Counted from the stretch's first letter, positions 1-10,162 are shown. The stretch is 32,485 nucleotides of DNA from Gammaproteobacteria bacterium (GCA_030431185.1 JAUIJO010000003.1:1-32485); one strand, 5' to 3'. The notes: generated by a model not told the origin, from the letters alone. Translations and numbers: made by a program.

Positions 1-4
1 CGAG

Positions 5-265
5 ATGAAGTCGATCGGCTTCGTCACCCGGGTGCTCCGGGAGCAGGGCACGGGGCGCGAGCTGGCGGCGGTCTACGTGCCGACCACGCCGAACCCGACC
101 TCCGGCTACCTGGAGATCGTCCCGGTTGAGAAGATCACCCCCACCGACTGGAGCGTCGACCAGGCGATGAGCTTCATCATCTCAGGCGGCGCCGTCTCGC
201 CCGAGTCCATCCCCTTCAGCCCGCCGCCGGCCGCGCCCACCGAGGCGACCCCGGGCGCGGCGTGA
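5..265 (+). CDS. DUF502 family membrane protein, C-terminal part (5' end probably lies outside the window)
   Basis: Open to the window edge; translation MKSIGFVTRVLREQGTGRELAAVYVPTTPNPTSGYLEIVPVEKITPTDWSVDQAMSFIISGGAVSPE resembles DUF502 C-termini. Confidence 0.75.
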   Translation: MKSIGFVTRVLREQGTGRELAAVYVPTTPNPTSGYLEIVPVEKITPTDWSVDQAMSFIISGGAVSPESIPFSPPPAAPTEATPGAA

Positions 266-1038
266 CCGTGACGCGACCGTTGCTGGAGGACCGCGCCACG
301 CGACTGTTCATCGTGCTGGCGGCGTTCTTCTGCGCCAATGCGCTGCTGGCCGAGTTCATCGGGGTCAAGATCTTCGCCCTCGAGGACACCCTGGGCATCG
401 CGCCGCTGCAGTGGAACCTGTTCGGGCAGACCGGCTCGCTGAGCTTCACCGCCGGCACCCTGCTCTGGCCGGTGGTGTTCCTGATGACCGACGTCATCAA
501 CGAGTTCTTCGGCCGCCGCGGCGTCCGTTTCATCTCCTGGCTCGCGGTCGGCCTGATCTGCTACGGCTTCCTCTTCGCCTTCGCCGCGATCTCGCTGGCC
601 CCGGCCCAGTGGTGGGTGGCCGCGGCCCGGGCGCAGGGCGTGGAGGACTACCAGGCCGCGTTCGCCGCGGTCTTCGGCCAGGGGCTGTGGACCATCGCCG
701 GTTCCCTGGTGGCCTTCCTGCTCGGCCAGCTGATCGACGTGGCCGTCTTCCATCGCATCCGCCGCGCGACCGGCGAGCGATGGGTCTGGCTGCGCGCGAC
801 CGGTTCGACCGCGGTGTCGCAGCTCGTGGACAGTTTCGTGGTGCTCTACATCGCGTTCGTCCTGGGGCCGCAGAAATGGCCGACGTCGCTGTTCCTGGCG
901 GTGAGCACGATCAACTACGCCTACAAGATGCTGGCGGCCATCGCTCTGATCCCGCTGATCTACCTGCTGCGCGCGGGCATCATCGGATACCTGGGCCGGG
1001 AGCGCGCCGACCGCCTGCGCGCGCACGCGGCTGCCTGA
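262..1038 (+). CDS. VUT/YhhQ family queuosine precursor transporter
   Basis: 258 aa multi-TM protein with FCANALLAEFIGVKIF and LWPVVFLMTDVINEFFGRRGVR typical of the YhhQ/VUT family; overlaps the previous stop by 4 bp. Confidence 0.85.
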   Translation: MTVTRPLLEDRATRLFIVLAAFFCANALLAEFIGVKIFALEDTLGIAPLQWNLFGQTGSLSFTAGTLLWPVVFLMTDVINEFFGRRGVRFISWLAVGLICYGFLFAFAAISLAPAQWWVAAARAQGVEDYQAAFAAVFGQGLWTIAGSLVAFLLGQLIDVAVFHRIRRATGERWVWLRATGSTAVSQLVDSFVVLYIAFVLGPQKWPTSLFLAVSTINYAYKMLAAIALIPLIYLLRAGIIGYLGRERADRLRAHAAA

Positions 1039-1212
1039 AACGGGGCGCGGGCCCGGCCCCGCATGACCATCGGCCCATGCCATGCCCCGGGGCATGCAAT
1101 GATGCTGGGGTATCGCACGTGCGGGGAAGGCATGCGCCCGGGGGACCGACGCGCCCACGGGACCCGTCATCCCGCATCCGCGCCCGCAACCACACTCCAC
1201 GAGGAGCCACCG

Positions 1213-3057
1213 ATGACCCTGCCCCGCCTTGCCCGGACCCCGTTGACCGCCGCCCTGGCCGTCGCGATCGCTTTCACAGGGCTGGCCGTCGCGCCGGCAC
1301 ACGCCGCTGCGGCGCCGGTCGCCCTGCCGCTGTCCGCCGCGATGGCCGCCGACACCGCGAAAGCGGCGAAGCTCGACGCGCTCTACGAGCAGTACTGGGA
1401 AGAGTCGCTCGAGCTCAATCCCCTGTCGGCGACCTTCCAGGGCGACCCCCGCTACAACGACCGCCTCCCGAACTTCCTGTCCGAGGACTACCGCCAGAAG
1501 TCCCACGACTTCACCACGCGCTGGCTGGAGACCGTCGAGGCCGTCGGGCCCGAAGGCCTCGAGGGGCAGGACCTGATCAGCTACGAGATGTTCGTGCGCG
1601 ACCAGAAGAACGAGCTCGCCAGCGAGAAGTTCCCGGGCTGGCAGCAGCCGATCAACCAGTTCTACAACCTCGCCGCGATGGCCGTGCAGTTGGGCTCGGG
1701 CACCGGCGCGCAGCCCTTCAAGACCGTCGAGGACTACGACAACTGGACCAAGCGCGCCTCGCAGGTGCCGGTACTGTTCGACCAGGCGATCGCGAACATG
1801 AAGGTCGGCGTCGAGAACGGCGTCGTGCAGCCACGCGCGCTGATGGAGAAAGTGGTCCCGCAGCTCGACGCGCTGATCAAGGACGACCCCACCCAGACCC
1901 TGTTCTGGGGCCCCATCAAGAACATGCCCGAGTCCTTCAGCGAGGCGGACCGCACCCGCCTGACCGCCGAGTACAAGGCGCTGATCGCCGATACCCTGAT
2001 GCCGGCCTACAGCGAGCTGCGCACCTACATCGTCGACGACTACATGCCGCACACCCGCGACAGCGCAGGCATGGCCGACCTGCCCAATGGCGATGCGTGG
2101 TATGCCTTCAACGCCCGCCAGCGCACCACCACCGACCTGACCCCGGCGCAGATCCACGAGATCGGACTGTCGGAGGTCAAGCGCATCCACGGCGAGATCC
2201 TGGAGGTGATGAAGGAGGTGGGCTTCAAGGGTTCGCTGCAGGACTTCTTCCGCTTCATGCAGGACGACCCGCGTTTCAGCTTCGACACCGAGGACGCGCT
2301 GCTGGCGTACTACCGCGGGCTTGAAGACAAGATCGACGCGCACATCCCGAAGCTGTTCTCGCTCACGCCGAAGGCGCCGTTCGAGATCCGCCCGGTCGAG
2401 CCGTTCCGCGCGCAGTCGGCCGCCGGCGGCTCGTACATGAGCCCCAGCGAGGACGGCACCCGGCCGGGCATCTTCTACGTCAACACCTACGACCTGCCGA
2501 CCCGCAAGACCTGGGACGCGGAAGACCTCTACCTGCACGAGGCCATCCCCGGCCACCACTTCCAGCTGGCGCTGCAGCAGGAGCTGACCAACCTGCCGAA
2601 GTTCCGCCGCTTCGGCGGCGAAACCGCCTTCACCGAGGGCTGGGGCCTGTATGCCGAGTCGCTGGGCAAGGACCTGGGCGTCTACACCGACCCCTACAAC
2701 TACTTCGGCTACCTGCAGAACGAGTTGTGGCGGGCCATCCGCCTGGTCGTCGACACCGGCCTGCACAGCAAGGGCTGGACCCGCGAGCAGGTCATCAAGT
2801 ACATGCTCGACAACTCCGCCGAGAGCAAGACCCAGTCCACCGCCGAGGCCGAGCGCTACATGGCCATCCCGGGCCAGGCACTGGCCTACAAGATCGGCGA
2901 GCTGAAGATCAAGGAACTGCGCGCCCGCGCCGAGGAGGCCCTGGGCGACGACTTCGACATCCGCGAATTCCACGCCGAGGTGCTGAAGGACGGTTCGGTT
3001 CCGCTGGAGGTCCTGGAGGGCAAGATCGACCGCTGGATCGCCGCCAAGCAGGGCTGA
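1213..3057 (+). CDS. DUF885 domain-containing secreted protein (putative metallopeptidase-like)
   Basis: Signal peptide MTLPRLARTPLTAALAVAIAFTGLAVAPAHAAAA; HEAIPGHHFQLALQQE motif; SD-like gaggag before ATG 1213. Confidence 0.85.
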   Translation: MTLPRLARTPLTAALAVAIAFTGLAVAPAHAAAAPVALPLSAAMAADTAKAAKLDALYEQYWEESLELNPLSATFQGDPRYNDRLPNFLSEDYRQKSHDFTTRWLETVEAVGPEGLEGQDLISYEMFVRDQKNELASEKFPGWQQPINQFYNLAAMAVQLGSGTGAQPFKTVEDYDNWTKRASQVPVLFDQAIANMKVGVENGVVQPRALMEKVVPQLDALIKDDPTQTLFWGPIKNMPESFSEADRTRLTAEYKALIADTLMPAYSELRTYIVDDYMPHTRDSAGMADLPNGDAWYAFNARQRTTTDLTPAQIHEIGLSEVKRIHGEILEVMKEVGFKGSLQDFFRFMQDDPRFSFDTEDALLAYYRGLEDKIDAHIPKLFSLTPKAPFEIRPVEPFRAQSAAGGSYMSPSEDGTRPGIFYVNTYDLPTRKTWDAEDLYLHEAIPGHHFQLALQQELTNLPKFRRFGGETAFTEGWGLYAESLGKDLGVYTDPYNYFGYLQNELWRAIRLVVDTGLHSKGWTREQVIKYMLDNSAESKTQSTAEAERYMAIPGQALAYKIGELKIKELRARAEEALGDDFDIREFHAEVLKDGSVPLEVLEGKIDRWIAAKQG

Positions 3058-3080
3058 TCGGCCCTCGCCGCGACCCGAAC

Positions 3081-3113
3081 GAAAAGAGCCGGCGATTGCC
3101 GGCTCTTTTCTTT
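3081..3113. terminator. Bidirectional intrinsic terminator between convergent genes
   Basis: gaaaagagccggc-gatt-gccggctcttttc followed by tttt; A-run/T-run on both flanks. Confidence 0.85.
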
Positions 3114-3134
3114 TCATGCGGGGCCCGGGTGGGC

Positions 3135-4460
3135 TCAGGCGCCGGCGCTGCGCGAGGCCCCTCCGCGACGGCCAGGGCCGCCCCGCTGCTTCGGCCCGGC
3201 ATGGGCGTGGCGCGGCGCGGGCTTGCCGTGCGGGCGATGGCCCGGGGCGCGGCGGGCGTTGTTGTTCCCGCCCCCGCCGCGCTTGCTGCGCGGATTCGGG
3301 ATGGCGACGTCGAGGCGGATCGGACGGCTGGGCTCGAAGCCTTCCACCGCGATCATCTCCACGTCCTTCTTCAGCACGCGCTGGATCTGGCGCAGCAGGC
3401 CGCCCTCGTCGTGCGAGACCAGCGACAGCGCCTCGCCCGTCGCGCCGTTGCGCCCGGTGCGGCCGATGCGGTGCACGTAGTCCTCGGCGACCATCGGCAG
3501 GTCGTAGTTGATGACCAGCGGCAGGTTGGGGATGTCGAGGCCGCGGGCGGCAACGTCGGTCGCCACCAGCACGCGCGCCTTGGCGGCCTTGAACGCGTTG
3601 AGCGCCTTCTGGCGCTGCGCCTGGCTCTTGTTGCCATGGATCGCGACGGCCTTGATGCCCGCGGTCTCCAACTGCTCGGCAAGCCGGTTGCAGCCGTGCT
3701 TGGTCCGGCCGAACACGATCACCTGGTCGGTGTGGCGCCGGGCGAGGATGCTGATCAGCAGGTCGCGCTTGTTGTCGGAATCGACCGGGTGAGCGCGATG
3801 CGCGATGGTCTCGGCGATGGTGTTCTGGGTGGCGACCTGGACCTGCCTGGGGTCGCGCATGAACTCCAGCGCCAGCGCCTTGATCTGTGCCTCGAAGGTC
3901 GCCGAGAACAGCAGGGTCTGGCGCTCGCGCGGCAACTTGGCGAGTACGCGCTTGATCGCGGGCAGGAAGCCCATGTCGAGCATGCGGTCGGCTTCGTCCA
4001 TGACCAGCACCTCGATCGCGTCCAGGCGCACGCTGCCGCGCTCCATGTGGTCGAGCAGGCGGCCCGGTGTGGCCACCAGCACGTCGACGCCACGGCGCAG
4101 CGCATCGACCTGCGGTCCCATGCCCACGCCGCCGAAGATCATGCAGCTGGCGACCGGCAGGTGGCGCGCGTAGCCGCGCAGGTTCTCGTGGACCTGGACC
4201 GCGAGCTCGCGGGTCGGCACCAGCACCAGCACGCGCGGCTTGCGCGGGCCCTTGGCGGGTGTGGTCTTGGACAGGCGGTTCAACAGCGGCAGGCTGAAGG
4301 CGGCGGTCTTGCCGGTGCCCGTCTGCGCGCCGCCCAGGAGGTCGTGGCCGGCGAGGATCAGCGGGATCGCTTCGGCCTGGATCGGGGTCGGCGTGGTGTA
4401 GCCCTGTTCCGACAGCGCACGCAGCAACGCGGGCGCAAGCCCGAGGGATTCAAAAGACAT
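3135..4460 (-). CDS. rhlE: DEAD/DEAH-box ATP-dependent RNA helicase, RhlE-like, with a basic Gly/Arg-rich tail
   Basis: MSFESLGLAPALLRALSEQGYTTPTPIQ, AQTGTGKT, VMDEADRMLDMGF, SATF, HRIGRTGR motifs; tail RSKRGGGGNNNARRAPGHRPHGKP. Confidence 0.88.
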   Translation of the reverse strand: MSFESLGLAPALLRALSEQGYTTPTPIQAEAIPLILAGHDLLGGAQTGTGKTAAFSLPLLNRLSKTTPAKGPRKPRVLVLVPTRELAVQVHENLRGYARHLPVASCMIFGGVGMGPQVDALRRGVDVLVATPGRLLDHMERGSVRLDAIEVLVMDEADRMLDMGFLPAIKRVLAKLPRERQTLLFSATFEAQIKALALEFMRDPRQVQVATQNTIAETIAHRAHPVDSDNKRDLLISILARRHTDQVIVFGRTKHGCNRLAEQLETAGIKAVAIHGNKSQAQRQKALNAFKAAKARVLVATDVAARGLDIPNLPLVINYDLPMVAEDYVHRIGRTGRNGATGEALSLVSHDEGGLLRQIQRVLKKDVEMIAVEGFEPSRPIRLDVAIPNPRSKRGGGGNNNARRAPGHRPHGKPAPRHAHAGPKQRGGPGRRGGASRSAGA

Positions 4461-4802
4461 GTAGAGCTCCAATTCCTGATCCGCACCCATGGATGCGGAA
4501 TCACCCGGAGCTTTCCCTGTAGCCGCGCTGCGAGTCGTTTTATTTGAACGGCACCGGATGCTCCGGGCCGTGTCGGCGCTGCGAATGACGTGCGGAATAC
4601 AGGCCCCACCCCTTTTGCCCGCGAAGGGCGCCCCGATGGGATCGTGTCCCGTTGGAGGGGTGCGGCAGGATATAGCTGGGAAACGTACCCTTTCGGGCAG
4701 CAACCGAGCACCAGACGCCGCGCACTCTACGCGAAAGCACCGACCCATGCCAGCGATTCCGGGGCCGGCGGCCCCCATGCCATGCAGCCGTGGTCGGCCC
4801 GT

Positions 4803-5708
4803 TCAGGTTCCCGGCGGCACGCGCCGGCAGGCCTGGACGCGATCCAGGACCGCGATCGCGTGGGCAAGCGCAGCCCGCTCCTCCTCGCTGAGGCCGGGGT
4901 GCCAGATGTCGAAGATCAGCACCGTGCGGACCCGCGTGCCGCGATTGCGGGCGCTGTGGAGGAACGAATCGTCGAACACCAGGAAATCATCGGGCACCCA
5001 CTGCCGCGTTTCGCCCGCCACGGTGATGGAGCAGCCGTCGGGCAGGTCGACGGGCAGGTGCGCGGTCAGCTTGATGTTGGACAGGCCATGGTGCGGGGGC
5101 AGCTCGGTGCCAGGCTTGAGCCGGGACACGAAGCACTCGGGCGCGTGAGGCGGGTATTGCGCCAGCGGGGCCTCCTCCAGGAACGCCCGGGTCCGCGGCA
5201 GGCCGGCCATCAGCGCCTCGTCCCAACGCTCGCGGCGCAGCAGGTGGCGGGCCGACCATTCCAGGCTGTCGGCCAGGCTACCCCACTGCCGGTCGCCGCG
5301 GGCCTGGGCATCGACATAAGGTACGAAGCCCTCCCCGCCTTCGAGGAAACCCAGCAGTTCCTCGCGCACGGGGCCGATGGCCGCCTGCAGCGGCGCCAGT
5401 GCCGGGAGGTCCGTGGTCGGGAACCAGGCTTGGGGCGGCAGCGCCGGGTAGTAGAGGAACAGCGGCTGTTGCGACGCGGACCTGAACTGGCCGGGGCGGC
5501 GGCCGAAGTAGATGTCCAGCCAGAGCCGGAAGGCCGGATGGGCCGACACGCTCTGCAGGTGGGCGTGCAGCACAGGGGGCAGCGCCGACGCGAACGCGGC
5601 GCTGACCGGGGCGCCGCTGCGCTCCAGGGCGTCACAGGACTGGGCCACGTCCCCAGGCGCCCGGGCCTGGCGCAACGCCTCCATGAATCGCTGTTCACTC
5701 GGGTTCAT
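4803..5708 (-). CDS. Aspartyl/asparaginyl beta-hydroxylase domain protein
   Basis: ELPPHHGLSNIKLTAHLPVDLPDGCSITVAGETRQWVPDDFLVFDDSFLHSARNRGTRVRTVLIFDIWHP, characteristic of this dioxygenase family. Confidence 0.85.
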   Translation of the reverse strand: MNPSEQRFMEALRQARAPGDVAQSCDALERSGAPVSAAFASALPPVLHAHLQSVSAHPAFRLWLDIYFGRRPGQFRSASQQPLFLYYPALPPQAWFPTTDLPALAPLQAAIGPVREELLGFLEGGEGFVPYVDAQARGDRQWGSLADSLEWSARHLLRRERWDEALMAGLPRTRAFLEEAPLAQYPPHAPECFVSRLKPGTELPPHHGLSNIKLTAHLPVDLPDGCSITVAGETRQWVPDDFLVFDDSFLHSARNRGTRVRTVLIFDIWHPGLSEEERAALAHAIAVLDRVQACRRVPPGT

Positions 5709-5919
5709 GCCGTCATTGTCCCGCCTCGGGGCCCGTCGCGATAGCCATGGCGGGCCCCGCGCCCGCCCCGTGCATGACCTTTTGCACCCTCACGCCGCCC
5801 CAAAGCGGTCTATGGTGGGCTGTCGCCTTTTCGACGGACCGACCTGCCCCGTCCCCTGGCCCATGCCACCGGCCGGACCGCAGGATCGATACGACATTCC
5901 TTCACCAGGCCGGAGCACC

Positions 5920-8022
5920 GTGACCGTGAAAAAACCGCAAATCCTTCTGCTTTCCATCGCCATCGCCGCCACCGTCGCCGCCTGCGGCAAGCCCGACGAG
6001 ACCCCCACGGCGCAGGTCGATGCCACCGCCTCGCAGGACGACGGCATCAAGCTGGACGAAACCAAGCTGCCGCCGATGAACAGCTTCGTCGCCAGCGACC
6101 TCGACCCCAGCAAGGACGCCTGCACCGACTTCGGCGGCTACGTGAACGGCAAGTGGCTGGCCACCAACGACATCCCCGGCGACCGCACCTCCTGGGGCGC
6201 CTTCGAGATGCTCGCCGAGCGTTCGCTGGCCGTGCAGCGCCAGATCGCCGAGCAGGCCGCCGCCGACACCGATGCCACCGGCGTCGAGAAGATCGTCGGT
6301 GACTTCTGGGCCACCGGCATGGACGCGGAAAAGATCAACGCGCAGGGTCTCGATCCCATCAAGGGCGAGCTGGCCGAGATCGACGCGCTCGACAGCCAGG
6401 ACAAGATCGCCGACTTCCTGCGCAGCAGCGCCGCCAAGGGCCAGTTCTACCTGTTCGGCTTCGGTCCCGAGGCCGACTTCAAGGACTCGACGATGAACAT
6501 CGCCTATGCCGCGCAGGGCGGCCTGGGCCTGCCGGACAAGACCTACTATTCGGACGCGAAGCGGGCCGACAAGCTGGAGGCCTACCAGGCGCACGTCGCC
6601 AAGGTGCTCGAGCTGGCCGGCGCAAGCGCCGAAGACGCCGCGGCGCAGGCCAAGGACGTGATCGCGTTCGAGACCCGCCTGGCGAAGGCCTCCAAGTCCA
6701 GCGAGGAACTCTCGCGCGACGTCGAGCTGTACTACAACCCGGTCACCCTGGCCGAGGCCGACAAGCTGACCCCGAACTTCCCGTGGACCCGCTTCTTCGA
6801 GTCCCAGGGCATCGAGGCGCCGGCCATGTTCTCCCTGGCGATCCCCGACTTCCACAAGGAAGTGAGCGCCATGCTCGCCGACGTGCCGGCCGACCAGTGG
6901 CGCAGCTACCTGCGCTTCCACGCCGTCGATGGCGCGTCGCCGTACCTGTCCGACGCCTTCGTCGAAGAGAACTTCAACTTCTACAACAAGGCCCTGCGCG
7001 GCCAGAAGGAACTCAAGGAGCGCGGCAAGCGCGTGCTCGGCACCATCGAGAACGCCGCCGGCGAAGCCCTGGGCCAGCTCTACGTCGACGTGGCGTTCTC
7101 GCCCGAGTCGAAGGAGCGGATGGAGACGCTGGTGTCCAACCTCAGCGATGCCCTCAAGGGCCGCATCGAGAACCTGGACTGGATGACCGACGAAACCAAG
7201 GCCAAGGCCATGGAGAAGTGGGCCTCGTTCACGCCCAAGATCGGTTACCCCGACAAGTGGCGCGACTTCAGCGGCCTGTCGACCGACCGCGACAGCTACA
7301 TCGGCAACGTGCTGTCGGCGATGGAGTTCAACTACAAGTGGAACCTGTCCAAGATCGGCCAGCCGGTGGACAAGACCGAGTGGGGCATGAGCCCGCAGAC
7401 GGTCAACGCCTACTACAACCCGCTGCAGAACGAGATCGTGTTCCCGGCCGCCATCCTGCAGCCGCCGTTCTTCGACGCCAAGGCCGACGACGCCGTCAAC
7501 TACGGCGGCATCGGCGCGGTGATCGGCCATGAGATGACCCACGGCTACGACGACCAGGGCAGCCGCTTCGGACCCAGCGGCAACTTCGAGAACTGGTGGA
7601 GCGACGCCGACTCGAAGGGCTTCTCGGGCCGGACCGACAAGCTGGTCGCCCAGTTCAGCGGCTACAAGGCCAACGACGAAGAGCACGTCAATGGCAAGCT
7701 GACCCTGGGCGAGAACATCGCCGACCTGGGCGGCCTGGCCACGGCCTACGACGCGATGAAGAAGGCGACCGAGGGCACGCCGGACCCGATGATCGACGGC
7801 ATGACGCGCGACCAGCGCTTCTTCGCCAACTGGGCCACGGTGTGGCGCCGCAACTTCACCCCCGACGAGTTGAAGGTGCGCCTGTCCACCGACCCGCACG
7901 CCCCCGCGAACTTCCGCGCGATCGGCGCGCCGTCGAACCTGCCGGCCTTCGCCGCGGCGTTCGACTGCAAGCCCGGCCAGCCGATGGTCCGCCAGGGCGA
8001 CGACCAGGTCATCATCTGGTAA
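5920..8022 (+). CDS. M13 (neprilysin-like) family metallopeptidase, lipoprotein
   Basis: Lipobox-like VAAC; WGMSPQTVNAYYNPLQNEIVFPAAILQPPFFD; VIGHEMTHGYDDQGSRF; TLGENIADLGGL; GTG 5920 (or GTG 5926) start. Confidence 0.92.
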   Translation: MTVKKPQILLLSIAIAATVAACGKPDETPTAQVDATASQDDGIKLDETKLPPMNSFVASDLDPSKDACTDFGGYVNGKWLATNDIPGDRTSWGAFEMLAERSLAVQRQIAEQAAADTDATGVEKIVGDFWATGMDAEKINAQGLDPIKGELAEIDALDSQDKIADFLRSSAAKGQFYLFGFGPEADFKDSTMNIAYAAQGGLGLPDKTYYSDAKRADKLEAYQAHVAKVLELAGASAEDAAAQAKDVIAFETRLAKASKSSEELSRDVELYYNPVTLAEADKLTPNFPWTRFFESQGIEAPAMFSLAIPDFHKEVSAMLADVPADQWRSYLRFHAVDGASPYLSDAFVEENFNFYNKALRGQKELKERGKRVLGTIENAAGEALGQLYVDVAFSPESKERMETLVSNLSDALKGRIENLDWMTDETKAKAMEKWASFTPKIGYPDKWRDFSGLSTDRDSYIGNVLSAMEFNYKWNLSKIGQPVDKTEWGMSPQTVNAYYNPLQNEIVFPAAILQPPFFDAKADDAVNYGGIGAVIGHEMTHGYDDQGSRFGPSGNFENWWSDADSKGFSGRTDKLVAQFSGYKANDEEHVNGKLTLGENIADLGGLATAYDAMKKATEGTPDPMIDGMTRDQRFFANWATVWRRNFTPDELKVRLSTDPHAPANFRAIGAPSNLPAFAAAFDCKPGQPMVRQGDDQVIIW

Positions 8023-8045
8023 GTCCACCGCGACCGCTCGACCCC

Positions 8046-8078
8046 GCGAAGGCCCGGCATGTCCGGGCCTTCGCTTTG
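8046..8078 (+). terminator. Intrinsic terminator downstream of first M13 gene
   Basis: gcgaaggcccgg-catgt-ccgggccttcgc followed by tttg. Confidence 0.65.
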
Positions 8079-8167
8079 CCTGGCCTTGCCTGTCTGCCGC
8101 CCCACCGGGCCGCATGCCGTGACGTCAAGCTCATGGGGGCCGTTGCTACACTCCGCCGGTCATCCCG

Positions 8168-10162
8168 ATGGAAGCCGACATGCCCGCATTGCGCCCGCTC
8201 ACCTGTGCCCTCGCCCTCGGCCTGTCCGCCGCCATCGCCGCCCCGGGCGCGCAGGCCAAACCGCCGGTCGCGTGCGCCGACTTCCATGGCAACACCAATG
8301 CCGATTGGCTGGCCGCGAACCCACCCACCGGCGACGCCGGCATGGTCTCGGCCATGGGACAGCTCGCCTCGCGTGCGCGCCAGCAGCAGATCGACCTGCT
8401 GGAAGCGGCCAAGCAGGCGCCCAACGGCAACGTGCAGACCCTGCTGGGTGATTTCTGGGCCAGCGGCATGGACGAGGCTGCGGTCGAGCGCGACGGCTCC
8501 AATCCGATCGCACCGCTGCTGGAGCGCATCGGCGCGATCCGGCGCGACAAGGACATCCCGCCCGCCATCGCCGCCCTGCACCAGGTGGGCATCCCGGTGG
8601 TGTTCAATTTCAGCCCGGACGTCGACCTCGACAACCTGGGGCGCCACATCGGCTACTTCAGCCAGGGCGGCCTGGGCCTGCCGGACCCCGCCTTCTACAC
8701 CCGCACCGACGAGGACACCCGGACCGTGCTGGCCCAGTACGGGAAGTACGTCGAGCAGATCCTCGTCCTGACCGGCACGCCCGCCGACCAGGCCGCCGCG
8801 CAGGCCGCCCAGGTGATCGACCTGGAAACGCGGATCGCCCGCGCCTCGCGTCCACTGGTGGACCTCCGCGACCCGCGCAACAACTACGCCCTGGTGCCCG
8901 CGGCCGGGCTCGACAAGCAGTACCGCAAGCTGCAGCTGGAGGATTTCATCATCGCCCAGCAGGTCGGCGATGCCACCGTCTCGATGGCCAACCCGGCCCT
9001 GTTCGCCACCCTCGACACCCTCGTCGACGACCTCAAGCCGGCGCAGTGGAAGGCCTACCTGCAATGGCGGGTGGGCGATGCGATGGCCCCGTACCTCTCG
9101 CGCGCGTTCCGCGAAGCCAGCTTCAATTTCCGCGGTCGCGTGCTCGAAGGCCGCGTCGCGCCGCCCCCGCGCGAGCAGCAGGTGCTCGACGCCATCAACC
9201 TGGCCGCCGGGCCCATGCTGGGCCGCGAGTACGCCCAGCGCTACCTGGACGCCGGCACCAAGGCGCGCGCGGAAACGGTGGCGAGCGGGATACGCGACGC
9301 GCTGGGTGCCGCGATTGACCGCGACACCCGACTCGGGGCGACGGCGCGCTCCGAAGCACGGGCCAAGCTTTCGGGGCTCAAGATCGAGATCGGCACGCCG
9401 GATCGCGACATCGATTACACGGTGCAGCCGATCGGTCGCGGGAGCTTCGGCGGCAACATGCTGATCGCCTCGACCTGGCGTCACGGGTCGGAGATGCACC
9501 GCATCGGCGAGGCCAATGTTTCGCGGCGCTGGAACGTGCAGCCGCAGACCCCGGCGCTGGCCTATGACATCACCCAGAATCGACTGCTGGTGACCGCCGC
9601 CATGTTGCAAGCGCCGGTGCTCGACGCGTCCCGTGGCGAGCCGGCGCAGTACGGTGCCTTCGGCGCCCTGGTCGGCCACGAGCTGACGCATGGCTTCGAT
9701 GCGCGCGGCCGCCTGGTCGACGCGGCCCTGCAGGTCAAGGACTGGTGGAGCGCGGAAGATGCCAATGCCTGGAACGCACTCGCCTCGAGGGTTGCCAGCC
9801 AGTACGCCGCCCTGCCCTATCCCGCGCTGGAAGGCGTCAAGGTCAATGGCGTGCAGACACGCGACGAGGACCTGGCCGATCTTTCGGGTGTCGAGCTGGC
9901 CTGGGCGGCGTTCACCCGCGGCCATCCCGAAGCGGACAAGGCCGCCAAGCAGGAGTTCTTCAAGGCATGGGCCAGCCTCTGGGCACAGAACATGAACCCT
10001 GCGGCGGCCACGGCGCTGGCGTCCACCAGCGTGCATGCCCCGGGCCAGTGGCGGGCCAACGGCCCGCTCTCCAACCTCGCCGATTTCGGCGAGCTCTACG
10101 GCTGCCGGGTCGGCAGCGTGATGCGCCACAAGCCCGACGATCGCATCCAGGTCTGGCCCTGA
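8168..10162 (+). CDS. Second, divergent M13 family metallopeptidase (secreted)
   Basis: Signal peptide; ALVGHELTHGFDARGRL; RDEDLADLSGVELAW; overall colinear with the upstream M13 protein. Confidence 0.88.
   Translation: MEADMPALRPLTCALALGLSAAIAAPGAQAKPPVACADFHGNTNADWLAANPPTGDAGMVSAMGQLASRARQQQIDLLEAAKQAPNGNVQTLLGDFWASGMDEAAVERDGSNPIAPLLERIGAIRRDKDIPPAIAALHQVGIPVVFNFSPDVDLDNLGRHIGYFSQGGLGLPDPAFYTRTDEDTRTVLAQYGKYVEQILVLTGTPADQAAAQAAQVIDLETRIARASRPLVDLRDPRNNYALVPAAGLDKQYRKLQLEDFIIAQQVGDATVSMANPALFATLDTLVDDLKPAQWKAYLQWRVGDAMAPYLSRAFREASFNFRGRVLEGRVAPPPREQQVLDAINLAAGPMLGREYAQRYLDAGTKARAETVASGIRDALGAAIDRDTRLGATARSEARAKLSGLKIEIGTPDRDIDYTVQPIGRGSFGGNMLIASTWRHGSEMHRIGEANVSRRWNVQPQTPALAYDITQNRLLVTAAMLQAPVLDASRGEPAQYGAFGALVGHELTHGFDARGRLVDAALQVKDWWSAEDANAWNALASRVASQYAALPYPALEGVKVNGVQTRDEDLADLSGVELAWAAFTRGHPEADKAAKQEFFKAWASLWAQNMNPAAATALASTSVHAPGQWRANGPLSNLADFGELYGCRVGSVMRHKPDDRIQVWP

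Noticed and set aside
106-3117. 1003-aa minus-strand ORF opposite the VUT transporter and DUF885 genes
   Set aside because: Long antisense ORF typical of GC-rich coding DNA; low-complexity Arg/Gly/Val/Leu composition and clear homologous genes on the other strand.
4461-4778. 106-codon in-frame N-terminal extension of the DEAD-box helicase
   Set aside because: Homology begins at MSFESLGLAP; the extension has no recognisable features and lies over the apparent leader.
5902-8115. 737-aa minus-strand ORF antisense to first M13 gene
   Set aside because: Shadow ORF caused by GC-biased third positions; no recognisable domain.
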